From the NCBI GenBank assembly GCA_034112085.1, contig JAWUWD010000009.1:1-58988 (forward strand): a stretch of 58,988 nt of DNA, given 5' to 3'. The stretch comes from JAWUWD01 sp034112085. GTDB taxonomy: Bacteria; Bacteroidota; Bacteroidia; Cytophagales; Cyclobacteriaceae. Below the pieces are notes generated by a model. That model saw only the letters and a list, made by a program, of their open reading frames with translations. It ran no database searches and was not told the DNA's origin. Numbering within the stretch: position 1 is the first letter of the stretch; each line of letters starts with the position of its first letter. The position numbers and the translations under genes were made by a program. Of this stretch, positions 51,227 to 58,988 are shown piece by piece.

Positions 51227-54157
51227 CTAAAATATTTTAATGCCAACAGATTCATCCTTTTCAGGGATCACTCCTGATAGAGTAACTTCCAATCCAAGCT
51301 CTCCGATTTTATTCTCTATAACTAAATCACAACCAATTTGTTTTGCTCTAGAATTCATGTTTCTATAGCCATTTCCCTTTTTCACTTTTTGATTATTAAT
51401 TCCTCTACCATCATCGCTGCTCTTCATTACGAAAGAACCATTGTCAAGTTGTAGTGATATATACAATTTCTGTGATTGGCTATGTTTCAATGAATTGGTC
51501 ATCGCCTCTTTAAAAATCAATACTATCTGTCTACTCCAACCTGATGGCACCTCAACTTTTTGACCTTGCACCTCATTATCGGCATAAAAAGCTATATCTG
51601 TACGCTGAAAGAGATCCTCTCCAAAATCCTTAATATATATGAATATCTCATTGAGGTTATCACTTTCTGGGTTCATAGACCAGATGAAATCTTTTGTTCC
51701 ATTATATAATGATTTTGAATGCTTTTCTATATTCTTCAAAAGATCGTCAATCTCTTCCGTTTTATTTTTCAGCTTCAAGCTTATTAAGCTAGAAAAGACC
51801 GTTATACTAGCCAATTGATTACCCATATTGTCATGGAAATCCCTAGCCATGGACTTCCTTACTTTTGTAGCTTCATCGGCCCTCACTTTTTCAAGTTCTA
51901 GAACACTATTTATATTAGCCCTAATTTTAAATAAGTATAATGACCTAGTTAAAACTACAATTAACAAGGTCATTAAGAGATAGAACCAAGATCGCTGCCA
52001 TATAGGGGGGACAATTCTGAAGTTAAAGATCGCTGGTGTTTCAGAAAACATTCGGTCACTATTTCTCGCCCGAACTTGAAAGACATAGTCACCTGAAGGT
52101 AGATTTGTGAACATTGTGGAATTTGATTTCGAAGACAAGGACCATTCACTCTGAAAGTCAGTCAACTTATACTGATATACAATATTATCTGCATCATTAA
52201 GAAAATTTCCAAAGTATGAAATCCCTATACTATTTTGAGTGTATTTAAACTCAAAAGGGTTTCTATCCTTAAAATTATCATTGCTGTTCTCATCATTGAT
52301 AATCGACACTTCTGAAATATTTATGATAGGAGGAACATCAACTTTCCTATCCAAAATTGAACGGTAACAGTATACTCCTTCTTGCGTCCCAACCCATATA
52401 TTAGAATCATCGTTCAAAATTGCTCCATGATTTGTTTTAGCTAATCCAAGACCATATTTCTTATTAGCCATATGACTAATGGATACCAATGCATCATCCT
52501 TCAATGTTAATAAGTCTATACCTCTCTCTGTAGTTACTAAAATATGTTCTTCATCAATAGGCTCTATATCATGAATGATATCTGAAACCAATCCATCTTC
52601 TTTTGAGATCCAAACAAGTGTATTGCCCTTCGGATCCATTATCCTAAAGCCATAACCCGAATATCCTATCAGTAAATTGTCATTCGTTGATAAACGAATA
52701 GAATTTACTCGCTTGTTGAATACCTCCTTATTCTGATAGAAACCTCTCATCTTTCCATTTTCAAAAAGATTAATCCCTTGTCTCGTTACAAAATACGTTT
52801 TATCCCTATATTCAAAAATGTTCCAAACCACATTATCAAAAAGGCCATTTTTTGTCGAATAACTCTCAAAATATTGCCCATCCCATTTGCTAACTCCGTT
52901 AATCGTGGCTACCCATACATTCCCATCTTTTGACTGATAGACTGTTCGAATACTATTGTGGATTAGTCCTTGTTCTTGGTTGTAATTATGAAATGAAGAT
53001 CCGTCATAATTCACTATTCCTCCTCCCCTTGTTCCAAACCACAAATCATGATCATTTCCAATTGCGCTCGAGGTAATGTAATTATTTGGCAAACCATCTT
53101 CATTAGTGAAGTTATGCATTTGCTGACCATCGTATTTATATAGTCCCCCGCCATTGGTGCCATACCAATAATTATCTTGTTCATCTTTAATGATAGTTAG
53201 TACATCTTCATTTACAAGACCATGTCGGCTGTCAAATTTTACAAATGCCGAATTTGTAAACTTATATAACCCATCTCCATTGGTCCCTATCCATAAATTC
53301 CCTTCTCTATCAACAAACCCAATATTTGCCAATTTTGTAGAAAATCCCTCTTTGATGGAGAATATTTGATTCTTTCCATTTTGATGAAGGATCAAACTAT
53401 TAGCGGTAATTAACCAAAGCTCTTCATCTCTAGAAATAGCAGATTTAATAAACATGGTATCAAAATGTTCAAGCATTGTTAATCTACCATTATACTCGAA
53501 GACTCCTCTATTGGTAGTGACTAGAAGTCGATCATCTTTCGGAGTTATAGATAATATATATCCCTTCACATCTGAAGTACTAATCACTTTTGTGAATGCC
53601 CCATCTTTATACTCATACAATCCATTAACTATGGTTACTATCCATATCCGACCCTGCCTATCCTCCTTAATATCAATCACACGGTCATTTACAAATCCAT
53701 TAGACTCATTGAATGTATGAATGCTCTCATCAGCACCAATAAAAGAAATCCCTTGTTCTGTTGAAGCAAACCATAAATTATCATTTGTATCAATTAGAAT
53801 ACTATTAACAGATTTATTAGCCGCATACCTCATGGTATGATCATTTTCTATTTTATCTCCATTGAACTTTGATATTCCAGCAGCTGTGGCAACCCATACA
53901 TTACCATAATCATCTGTAGTAAGTTTTCTAACATAATTACTCAGTAAACCATCTCGAACTGTATAATTTTGAAAAGTGAGGCCATTGAACTTAGACACGC
54001 CTCCACCTTGGGTAGCTATCCATAAATTCCCTTTCACGTCCTGACATATATCTGTCACTTGCTCGTGCGCAATCCCCTCCTCAATACCGTATTGCGTAAA
54101 ATCATACGCCTGACTATACAGCAAATTATTTACAGATAATGCACACAAAATCATCAT
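51227..54157 (-). CDS. Propeller-type sensor histidine kinase (Reg_prop, Y_Y_Y, HisKA_3)
   Basis: This 976-residue inner-membrane kinase has a large periplasmic sensor. About 14 Reg_prop beta-propeller repeats are recognised from patterns such as GNLWIATQGGG, GNVWVATAAG, GNLWIGTNGDG, DNYWYGTNGGG and HDLWFGTRGGG. A Y_Y_Y domain (YQYKLTDFQSEWSL, GDYVFQVRARNSDR) and a membrane segment (SWFYLLMTLLIVVLTRSLYL) follow. The cytoplasmic part has a HisKA_3 domain with His775 in RDFHDNMGNQLASI and an HATPase domain (FKEAMTNSLKHS, SSDDGRGI). It resembles hybrid two-component sensors of polysaccharide loci, but its regulator is a separate protein. No start codon lies between ATG 54157 and an upstream in-frame stop. 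Confidence 0.95.
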   Translation of the reverse strand: MMILCALSVNNLLYSQAYDFTQYGIEEGIAHEQVTDICQDVKGNLWIATQGGGVSKFNGLTFQNYTVRDGLLSNYVRKLTTDDYGNVWVATAAGISKFNGDKIENDHTMRYAANKSVNSILIDTNDNLWFASTEQGISFIGADESIHTFNESNGFVNDRVIDIKEDRQGRIWIVTIVNGLYEYKDGAFTKVISTSDVKGYILSITPKDDRLLVTTNRGVFEYNGRLTMLEHFDTMFIKSAISRDEELWLITANSLILHQNGKNQIFSIKEGFSTKLANIGFVDREGNLWIGTNGDGLYKFTNSAFVKFDSRHGLVNEDVLTIIKDEQDNYWYGTNGGGLYKYDGQQMHNFTNEDGLPNNYITSSAIGNDHDLWFGTRGGGIVNYDGSSFHNYNQEQGLIHNSIRTVYQSKDGNVWVATINGVSKWDGQYFESYSTKNGLFDNVVWNIFEYRDKTYFVTRQGINLFENGKMRGFYQNKEVFNKRVNSIRLSTNDNLLIGYSGYGFRIMDPKGNTLVWISKEDGLVSDIIHDIEPIDEEHILVTTERGIDLLTLKDDALVSISHMANKKYGLGLAKTNHGAILNDDSNIWVGTQEGVYCYRSILDRKVDVPPIINISEVSIINDENSNDNFKDRNPFEFKYTQNSIGISYFGNFLNDADNIVYQYKLTDFQSEWSLSSKSNSTMFTNLPSGDYVFQVRARNSDRMFSETPAIFNFRIVPPIWQRSWFYLLMTLLIVVLTRSLYLFKIRANINSVLELEKVRADEATKVRKSMARDFHDNMGNQLASITVFSSLISLKLKNKTEEIDDLLKNIEKHSKSLYNGTKDFIWSMNPESDNLNEIFIYIKDFGEDLFQRTDIAFYADNEVQGQKVEVPSGWSRQIVLIFKEAMTNSLKHSQSQKLYISLQLDNGSFVMKSSDDGRGINNQKVKKGNGYRNMNSRAKQIGCDLVIENKIGELGLEVTLSGVIPEKDESVGIKIF

Positions 54158-54316
54158 GACTTTGACAGTAAATCTTGTGGGTCTTAATAAATTATGCTTG
54201 TGCTTATTGATAGTCTAAGATAGTTAATGAAAAAGCAGTGTAAACTCGCCCTTCTTTGAAGGACTAAAGGTAGCTGGATAATAAGCATATTAAAATACCT
54301 CCATTTGGGGGATATA

Positions 54317-57300
54317 CTACTTGTAGATAAACAACTTTCCTTTTCCTGATGAAACGGATTCATCAGTATTGATCAATCGTCCACCATTCTTAGTTATTAT
54401 TTGATAAATATACATTCCATTGGGGAATGAATACTCATCATTCTTGATATTGAATCTGAGGTGATTTTGACCAATTCTTAACTCATCAGCTATCAAAGTA
54501 GTAATATATATTCCCATTGCATCATGAATATCTATAGTCAATTCATCTGGAGGTATGCTTCCCCGCAGGTCTATCATGAAATTAAATTCACTGGATGAAG
54601 GGTTAGGGAAAGGATGATAGTACTTAACTGAAGAAATATCGTCAGTTGTAAATGAAAGTTCGTATGGTATATCTGCCGGTTTGTTTCCAGAGGCATCTGC
54701 TGCGATTACTCGAAGTGTATATACACTATCGATGAGCAAACTTGGTCTATATGTGAAACGGAATAGGCTGTCAGCCGTAGCTCGGGACCAAGACACACTA
54801 TCTCCTGCATAATTCAATCGATCGAAGTCGCAACTATCACAACCTCTCTTCAGATACACATCTACACTGGTCGTATCATCAATGTAGATGTTCTTATTAT
54901 TATCATAGACCAGAATATCAATTGTTGGGCGTGATGCTACTAAACCTCCATTAGCAATATGTTTACCATCAAACGTAACGTCAATTACTGGAGATGTTTC
55001 ATCTGGAATTACCTCTATAAGCTCAAACATTTGCAATTGATTATTATCATAATATAATTCAGGCAAAACTCGTTGATTAACATTAATGTAAAAATCACTT
55101 AGTCCTACTCTACCAATAGTATTGAATTTGACGCTAAAAAGAGTCGTGTCATTTGGGTCTGGTGGACTGACAGTCATCACATTATCTTCCAACTTACCTG
55201 TACTTCTATTAAGTATGGAATAATTGACTTGTAAGTCTTGCTCAAAACTCTCCGTTGACACATTGATAAACTTAAATTCCAATTCCACATCTTCTCCTTC
55301 TTGTACAGATATTTTATTGGCTGCGTTGTCCATGACAAGTACAGCTTCAGGCACAGCATCATAATAAACTCCCCAATGGCCCAACTGAGCTGGAGTCAAA
55401 TTATCAGAATCTTCAAGCTGATAATAAAGCTTCATATATGGATACTTTTCTGAATTAACATCAGTAAGTGCTTCCTGAAAACTTGAAGTGTTTATCAACA
55501 CACTCTCTTCTCTATCACTATTGATCCCCGTAATTGTAAAATTATAGTCATTTTCAGGGCTTTTCACTTGACTAAAAAATTCTATCCATCTACCAGAAGT
55601 ACCGACTGAGCTAGATATCATCTGCCCTTGTGCTAGTATTCCTTTGATAGTTTCATTGATGGAAATAGACTGTTCGCTCATGGGTGAAAATTCTGTGATC
55701 TCTTCTATCGCAGTTCCTGGCAAGGCGCCTTTCTTGCCTAGAAGAATGTAAGGTGCTCCCGCTTCCAATGAAGAAATAGTCAGTGCTAATCCTCCAACTC
55801 TTTCTATTTGAGACTTAAGTTCATCATTCCAATCCTCAAATTGAGGATTCCCAATACTAAAAATTAAAACAAAATCGTCTTCTTCTACCGCATCTAATGC
55901 TAACTTGAGGTAGCTACTATCAGTCATTTCATCAAATGTGAAACTATTTATTAATTGATCAGTTCGCCCACAGGAAAGTGAACTGCTAATTTTTGTTGGG
56001 ATTGGTATATAAGGAGTTGTAGATATCTTATTAAATGCCACAATATTTACTGTGTTATCTCTACATATTCTTGTTTTATAGATAAATTGTTGACCATCTA
56101 TCCTTAATTCTACAGATTCATAATTACCACTAGCATGCTGTGAACCATAAGTTGAGACAGAAATATCAGTGGTGCTATTTTCAAACCTGAAGTCACCGGT
56201 TAAATCATCCTGACTCAGTCCTATGTAATTATTTTCACCAAATTGCTGTCGGTGTTTTTGCAACCATCCATTTTTCCCATCTTTAATAAATGTGAATGAA
56301 TTAGTCTGCCAATCATCACTTTCCCCGTCTGCTGGAGCAGCTAACTTTGTTCGCCAATAATAAGTGAGACTGTCCTGCTCCAGTATCTCCACATTCCATA
56401 TTGCTATTCCTTCAGCGTTTAAAGTATTGGTCTGGAAAAAAGAACTGTTGAACGTTCGCACAGTATCTAATTCGAATGAGAATCCTCTTTCAGAAATATT
56501 TTTAATCAAATTTGATGATTGTGTGATAAGTTTAACTTCGTTAAAACCTACTATCCCAAAATCATTGGGAAGCAAATTTTTCGTCCCATTGGTTAAAAAT
56601 ATTTTTTCAAGAGTTGCCTTATTATTATTTTCATTCAACTCAAGAGTACTATTAACGTAATCCAATTCTATTTCAAATATATTGTAACCCTCACCGCCTT
56701 GAATACTATTGTTAATATCAACATAGACTGTATCTTTATGAAGCACCGGAGGGAATAAAGTATCATAATTAATCACTGAATTATCTTCTAATCTACGTGA
56801 GATTCTCACGTTCAAGTCTGCTTTCTCAGTAATACCTACATTTTCAACAATGACTCCAATTTGGAATTTTTCTGCTAACGCATTTACTTCTTGACCTTGT
56901 ACCTCTTGAAAGAAAACTTGACTATTTTCGATTACATAATCAGGCTGGTTGACTCCAAATATGGGTACGGCTGGATCTCCCTGAAGCACCATTTGTTGAG
57001 TGATAGTTTCGCTATTGATATCAACACCATGCTTTTCTAGATAATCACTAATGACCTTTTGTTGTATAATTCCGATGGGTTGATCAATTAATGAAATATC
57101 CCCAAATGCATTTTCATAAAACTGAGTTGAATAGTTAACCAAAGAAGAAACCAGTCCAAAATAGCTATGCGCTATAAATCCTACAGCCCCCCTATCTGCC
57201 GTAAACACCCAATCTTCACCCCAACCATAGTCCCTAGAATAAGTTTGACCCGCATTACATCCATTGACCAGTATAAATGGGTACATATCTTGATTAGAAT

Positions 57301-58988
57301 AGCCTAAGATGGGATCCGAAACGAACCCAATATCAACATCTGTAACGTTAGGAGCCGAATGTCCATAGAATGTAATTAATCCCAATCCATTATTTATTTC
57401 CTCTGTCACGTTAATAAACTCATCAACCGCACTCGTGCGTTTTTTTAAGCTTGTCACTTTACCTCCAAGATGATGAGTCTCTGCAATTTCCTTAAAACCA
57501 TCAACAAAAAATTTAAATCTTGTTTGCTCAGCCTCTGTCTTACCTCCACTAAGGTGCAGTATCCTCTTTCTCCACAGATTATCTCTTGGGGAAGATTCAT
57601 GAGATTTGACCTTATCCAAATAATCTGCTACTTGTTGGGGAGTAGTTGTCGTGATCCTTCCAGTTGGGACCGCTACTTGTCCTGACTCTTCAATACCTAC
57701 TGTAAAAGTCAAATCAGACCCTGGGACTCCTGCGGTTGGTATATAATCTTTATAAACAAATAGCTCAGGAGACTTTCTGTATAAGTAGTTTATATCATCA
57801 ATTTTACGCGTTGTATTCAGTAACAGACCTTTCCCTATAATGAACAGGAACTTTGGAGAACCTTTATCAACTAAATATTGCATCACTTCATATATAGCAG
57901 AAGGAGAATATTCTCCATAATTGAATTGATTATATAAATCGTTAATATCTAACACTAATGGCTTGTAATTACCTCCTACTTCAGAGCTTCTGTAGCTTGC
58001 ATATGAATCAACAACATTACTATAATCACCTCCTGCTTTCATCATAGACTTATGACTGATTATGATATAATCAAATATGGATGGATCAAATTGTTGAAAA
58101 TTCACTTTACTAAACGACAGGGGCGATAGCGCTTCACCCGTAGCATATAACTTTCTAGAAACATTGGTGTTAGGTAATATTGTATTAAGATCATCACCAT
58201 CATTGTTATATTTTACTATGACAGGACTATCTTCCTCAGTAATATCCCATAACATAACTCCCGCTGGCTTGTTCAATATTTTAAGATAACTTTTCCCTTC
58301 AGGGTTTAGTTTTGGGTACATTTTTTTTGAAGTGACACCCTCCATATCATAGAGTCGTGGATAGGTGACTTTTATATAGTTGACGCTTAATAAGTCATTC
58401 TCATCATCGCCACCAAGAGCCTTGATCTTCACGGAGATAGTGCCTTCATTGGATATATCAGCCCACTCTATATCCATGTTAGTTATATGATGATCATAAT
58501 TATTAATTTCTAATGTGCTTAGTAACCTCAGACTCGCAGTATTTTGACCAACAAAAACTTCTACTTGATGTGTCCAATCATCTCTTCCCATCAGCTGAAT
58601 TTCCAATGAAGGATTATCCTCCCCATTAAAAACTTGATTGATCCCAGTAAGCTCATATTCAATTTCTTGATTTTCCTGAATGGCAATACCTGACCATCCT
58701 TCTCCAACATCAAATACTGTCTTTTGAATGTAGTTATTTTGACTAAATCCTGTGGCGTATTGCTCTGAATTAACCAAGAGTACTTCATCGAAATAATATT
58801 GTTCTTCAGGTAGATTATTTACATTGTTCTCAAATAAATCTTCCATTCTTCTTCCAATACTTGCATCTAAAGTCGATTTCAGAAAGTAGGCTGAAGCATC
58901 AGAATATAAATTGTAATACTGATGTGGCTGGGCTTCTGGTGAAGTATAAAGTCGCTGATCGAGCGTTCCGTCATTTCTCTGGCCATAA
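54317..58988 (-). CDS. C25-family cysteine peptidase with T9SS C-terminal domain, N-terminus outside window
   Basis: The open frame continues to the right edge without a stop, so the start lies beyond 58988; about 1555 residues are visible. The first residues (YGQRNDGTLD, then QPHQYYNLYSDASAYFL) match the region before the peptidase domain of gingipain/PorU-like proteins. The C25 catalytic pair is His in LITFYGHSAPNV and Cys in ILVNGCNAGQTYS. CARDB-like and other beta-sandwich domains follow (QIGVIVENVGITEKADLNVR and similar). The last 90 residues form a T9SS sorting domain (FPNPSSSEFNFMIDLRGSIP, FPNGMYIYQIITKNGG). It is a secreted surface protease; a second T9SS sortase (PorU2-like) is an alternative. 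The sensor kinase gene follows after 159 bases. Confidence 0.9.
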   Translation of the reverse strand, partial: YGQRNDGTLDQRLYTSPEAQPHQYYNLYSDASAYFLKSTLDASIGRRMEDLFENNVNNLPEEQYYFDEVLLVNSEQYATGFSQNNYIQKTVFDVGEGWSGIAIQENQEIEYELTGINQVFNGEDNPSLEIQLMGRDDWTHQVEVFVGQNTASLRLLSTLEINNYDHHITNMDIEWADISNEGTISVKIKALGGDDENDLLSVNYIKVTYPRLYDMEGVTSKKMYPKLNPEGKSYLKILNKPAGVMLWDITEEDSPVIVKYNNDGDDLNTILPNTNVSRKLYATGEALSPLSFSKVNFQQFDPSIFDYIIISHKSMMKAGGDYSNVVDSYASYRSSEVGGNYKPLVLDINDLYNQFNYGEYSPSAIYEVMQYLVDKGSPKFLFIIGKGLLLNTTRKIDDINYLYRKSPELFVYKDYIPTAGVPGSDLTFTVGIEESGQVAVPTGRITTTTPQQVADYLDKVKSHESSPRDNLWRKRILHLSGGKTEAEQTRFKFFVDGFKEIAETHHLGGKVTSLKKRTSAVDEFINVTEEINNGLGLITFYGHSAPNVTDVDIGFVSDPILGYSNQDMYPFILVNGCNAGQTYSRDYGWGEDWVFTADRGAVGFIAHSYFGLVSSLVNYSTQFYENAFGDISLIDQPIGIIQQKVISDYLEKHGVDINSETITQQMVLQGDPAVPIFGVNQPDYVIENSQVFFQEVQGQEVNALAEKFQIGVIVENVGITEKADLNVRISRRLEDNSVINYDTLFPPVLHKDTVYVDINNSIQGGEGYNIFEIELDYVNSTLELNENNNKATLEKIFLTNGTKNLLPNDFGIVGFNEVKLITQSSNLIKNISERGFSFELDTVRTFNSSFFQTNTLNAEGIAIWNVEILEQDSLTYYWRTKLAAPADGESDDWQTNSFTFIKDGKNGWLQKHRQQFGENNYIGLSQDDLTGDFRFENSTTDISVSTYGSQHASGNYESVELRIDGQQFIYKTRICRDNTVNIVAFNKISTTPYIPIPTKISSSLSCGRTDQLINSFTFDEMTDSSYLKLALDAVEEDDFVLIFSIGNPQFEDWNDELKSQIERVGGLALTISSLEAGAPYILLGKKGALPGTAIEEITEFSPMSEQSISINETIKGILAQGQMISSSVGTSGRWIEFFSQVKSPENDYNFTITGINSDREESVLINTSSFQEALTDVNSEKYPYMKLYYQLEDSDNLTPAQLGHWGVYYDAVPEAVLVMDNAANKISVQEGEDVELEFKFINVSTESFEQDLQVNYSILNRSTGKLEDNVMTVSPPDPNDTTLFSVKFNTIGRVGLSDFYINVNQRVLPELYYDNNQLQMFELIEVIPDETSPVIDVTFDGKHIANGGLVASRPTIDILVYDNNKNIYIDDTTSVDVYLKRGCDSCDFDRLNYAGDSVSWSRATADSLFRFTYRPSLLIDSVYTLRVIAADASGNKPADIPYELSFTTDDISSVKYYHPFPNPSSSEFNFMIDLRGSIPPDELTIDIHDAMGIYITTLIADELRIGQNHLRFNIKNDEYSFPNGMYIYQIITKNGGRLINTDESVSSGKGKLFIYK

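Noticed and set aside
54250..54262. Hairpin CCTTC-TTT-GAAGG between the C25 peptidase and the sensor kinase as a terminator
   Set aside because: The stem is 5 bp with a 3-base loop and no T-run follows it.

Overview
The window is a chromosomal segment of a Bacteroidota bacterium, most likely of the order Cytophagales. The evidence is the low-GC sequence with A-rich start regions instead of Shine-Dalgarno sites, a SusC/SusD pair, type IX secretion (T9SS) C-terminal sorting domains, a Reg_prop/Y_Y_Y sensor kinase and several families typical of the phylum. I see no rRNA, tRNA, CRISPR array, insertion sequence or prophage. Most genes are on the minus strand; the exceptions are 16116-18203 and 35234-40568.

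Layout. (1) 1-4613, minus: the end of a capsule/exopolysaccharide locus, in transcription order a GT4 glycosyltransferase, a Wza-type export lipoprotein, a Wzc-type tyrosine autokinase and a CpsB/YwqE-type phosphatase cut by the window edge. (2) 4727-17627: mostly housekeeping genes: Mn-type superoxide dismutase with a strong terminator, prfB with a programmed +1 frameshift followed by an MFS transporter and a YhhN protein, ilvE, a cobalamin adenosyltransferase, an ABC ATPase, a large membrane-TPR protein, PlsC, a head-GIN protein, an EamA transporter and a YigZ protein. (3) 17928-28811: a small orphan gene and then an inorganic-carbon locus, read on the minus strand as beta-carbonic anhydrase, OmpR-type response regulator, histidine kinase, DabA, DabB, two small membrane or secreted proteins and a SulP transporter. 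(4) 29146-41300: a Pif1/RecD-like helicase, a small membrane gene with an apparent A8 frameshift, a DEDDy exonuclease, NhaC, a DAO oxidoreductase, two small conserved proteins, a three-gene sugar module (FdtA-like isomerase, GNAT/FemAB-like protein, GT2), a MATE transporter, a thioesterase and a secreted unknown. (5) 41328-58988, minus: a surface nutrient locus with SusC, SusD, two lipoproteins and, beyond a terminator, a T9SS-secreted arylsulfotransferase-like protein. A propeller sensor kinase with a NarL-type regulator lies upstream, and so does a very large T9SS C25 cysteine peptidase that runs off the window.

The most interesting unit is the inorganic-carbon locus. DabA carries all four residues expected at its carbonic-anhydrase-like zinc site, DabB is NuoL-like, and a true beta-carbonic anhydrase, a SulP carrier and a dedicated two-component system sit around them. 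Two candidate operators recur in this locus: a palindrome AATTTGATAAATT upstream of both the carbonic anhydrase and dabA, and an 11-bp-periodic direct repeat CTGAA-N6-CTGAA upstream of dabA and of the two small genes. Together with the small proteins and an extra C-terminal domain on the SulP protein, these suggest a regulated CO2/bicarbonate uptake system with undescribed parts in a probable heterotroph. The second unit of interest is the SusCD locus, which contains an arylsulfotransferase-like protein but no visible glycoside hydrolase. Functions are read from recognised motifs and family knowledge; no database search was run.
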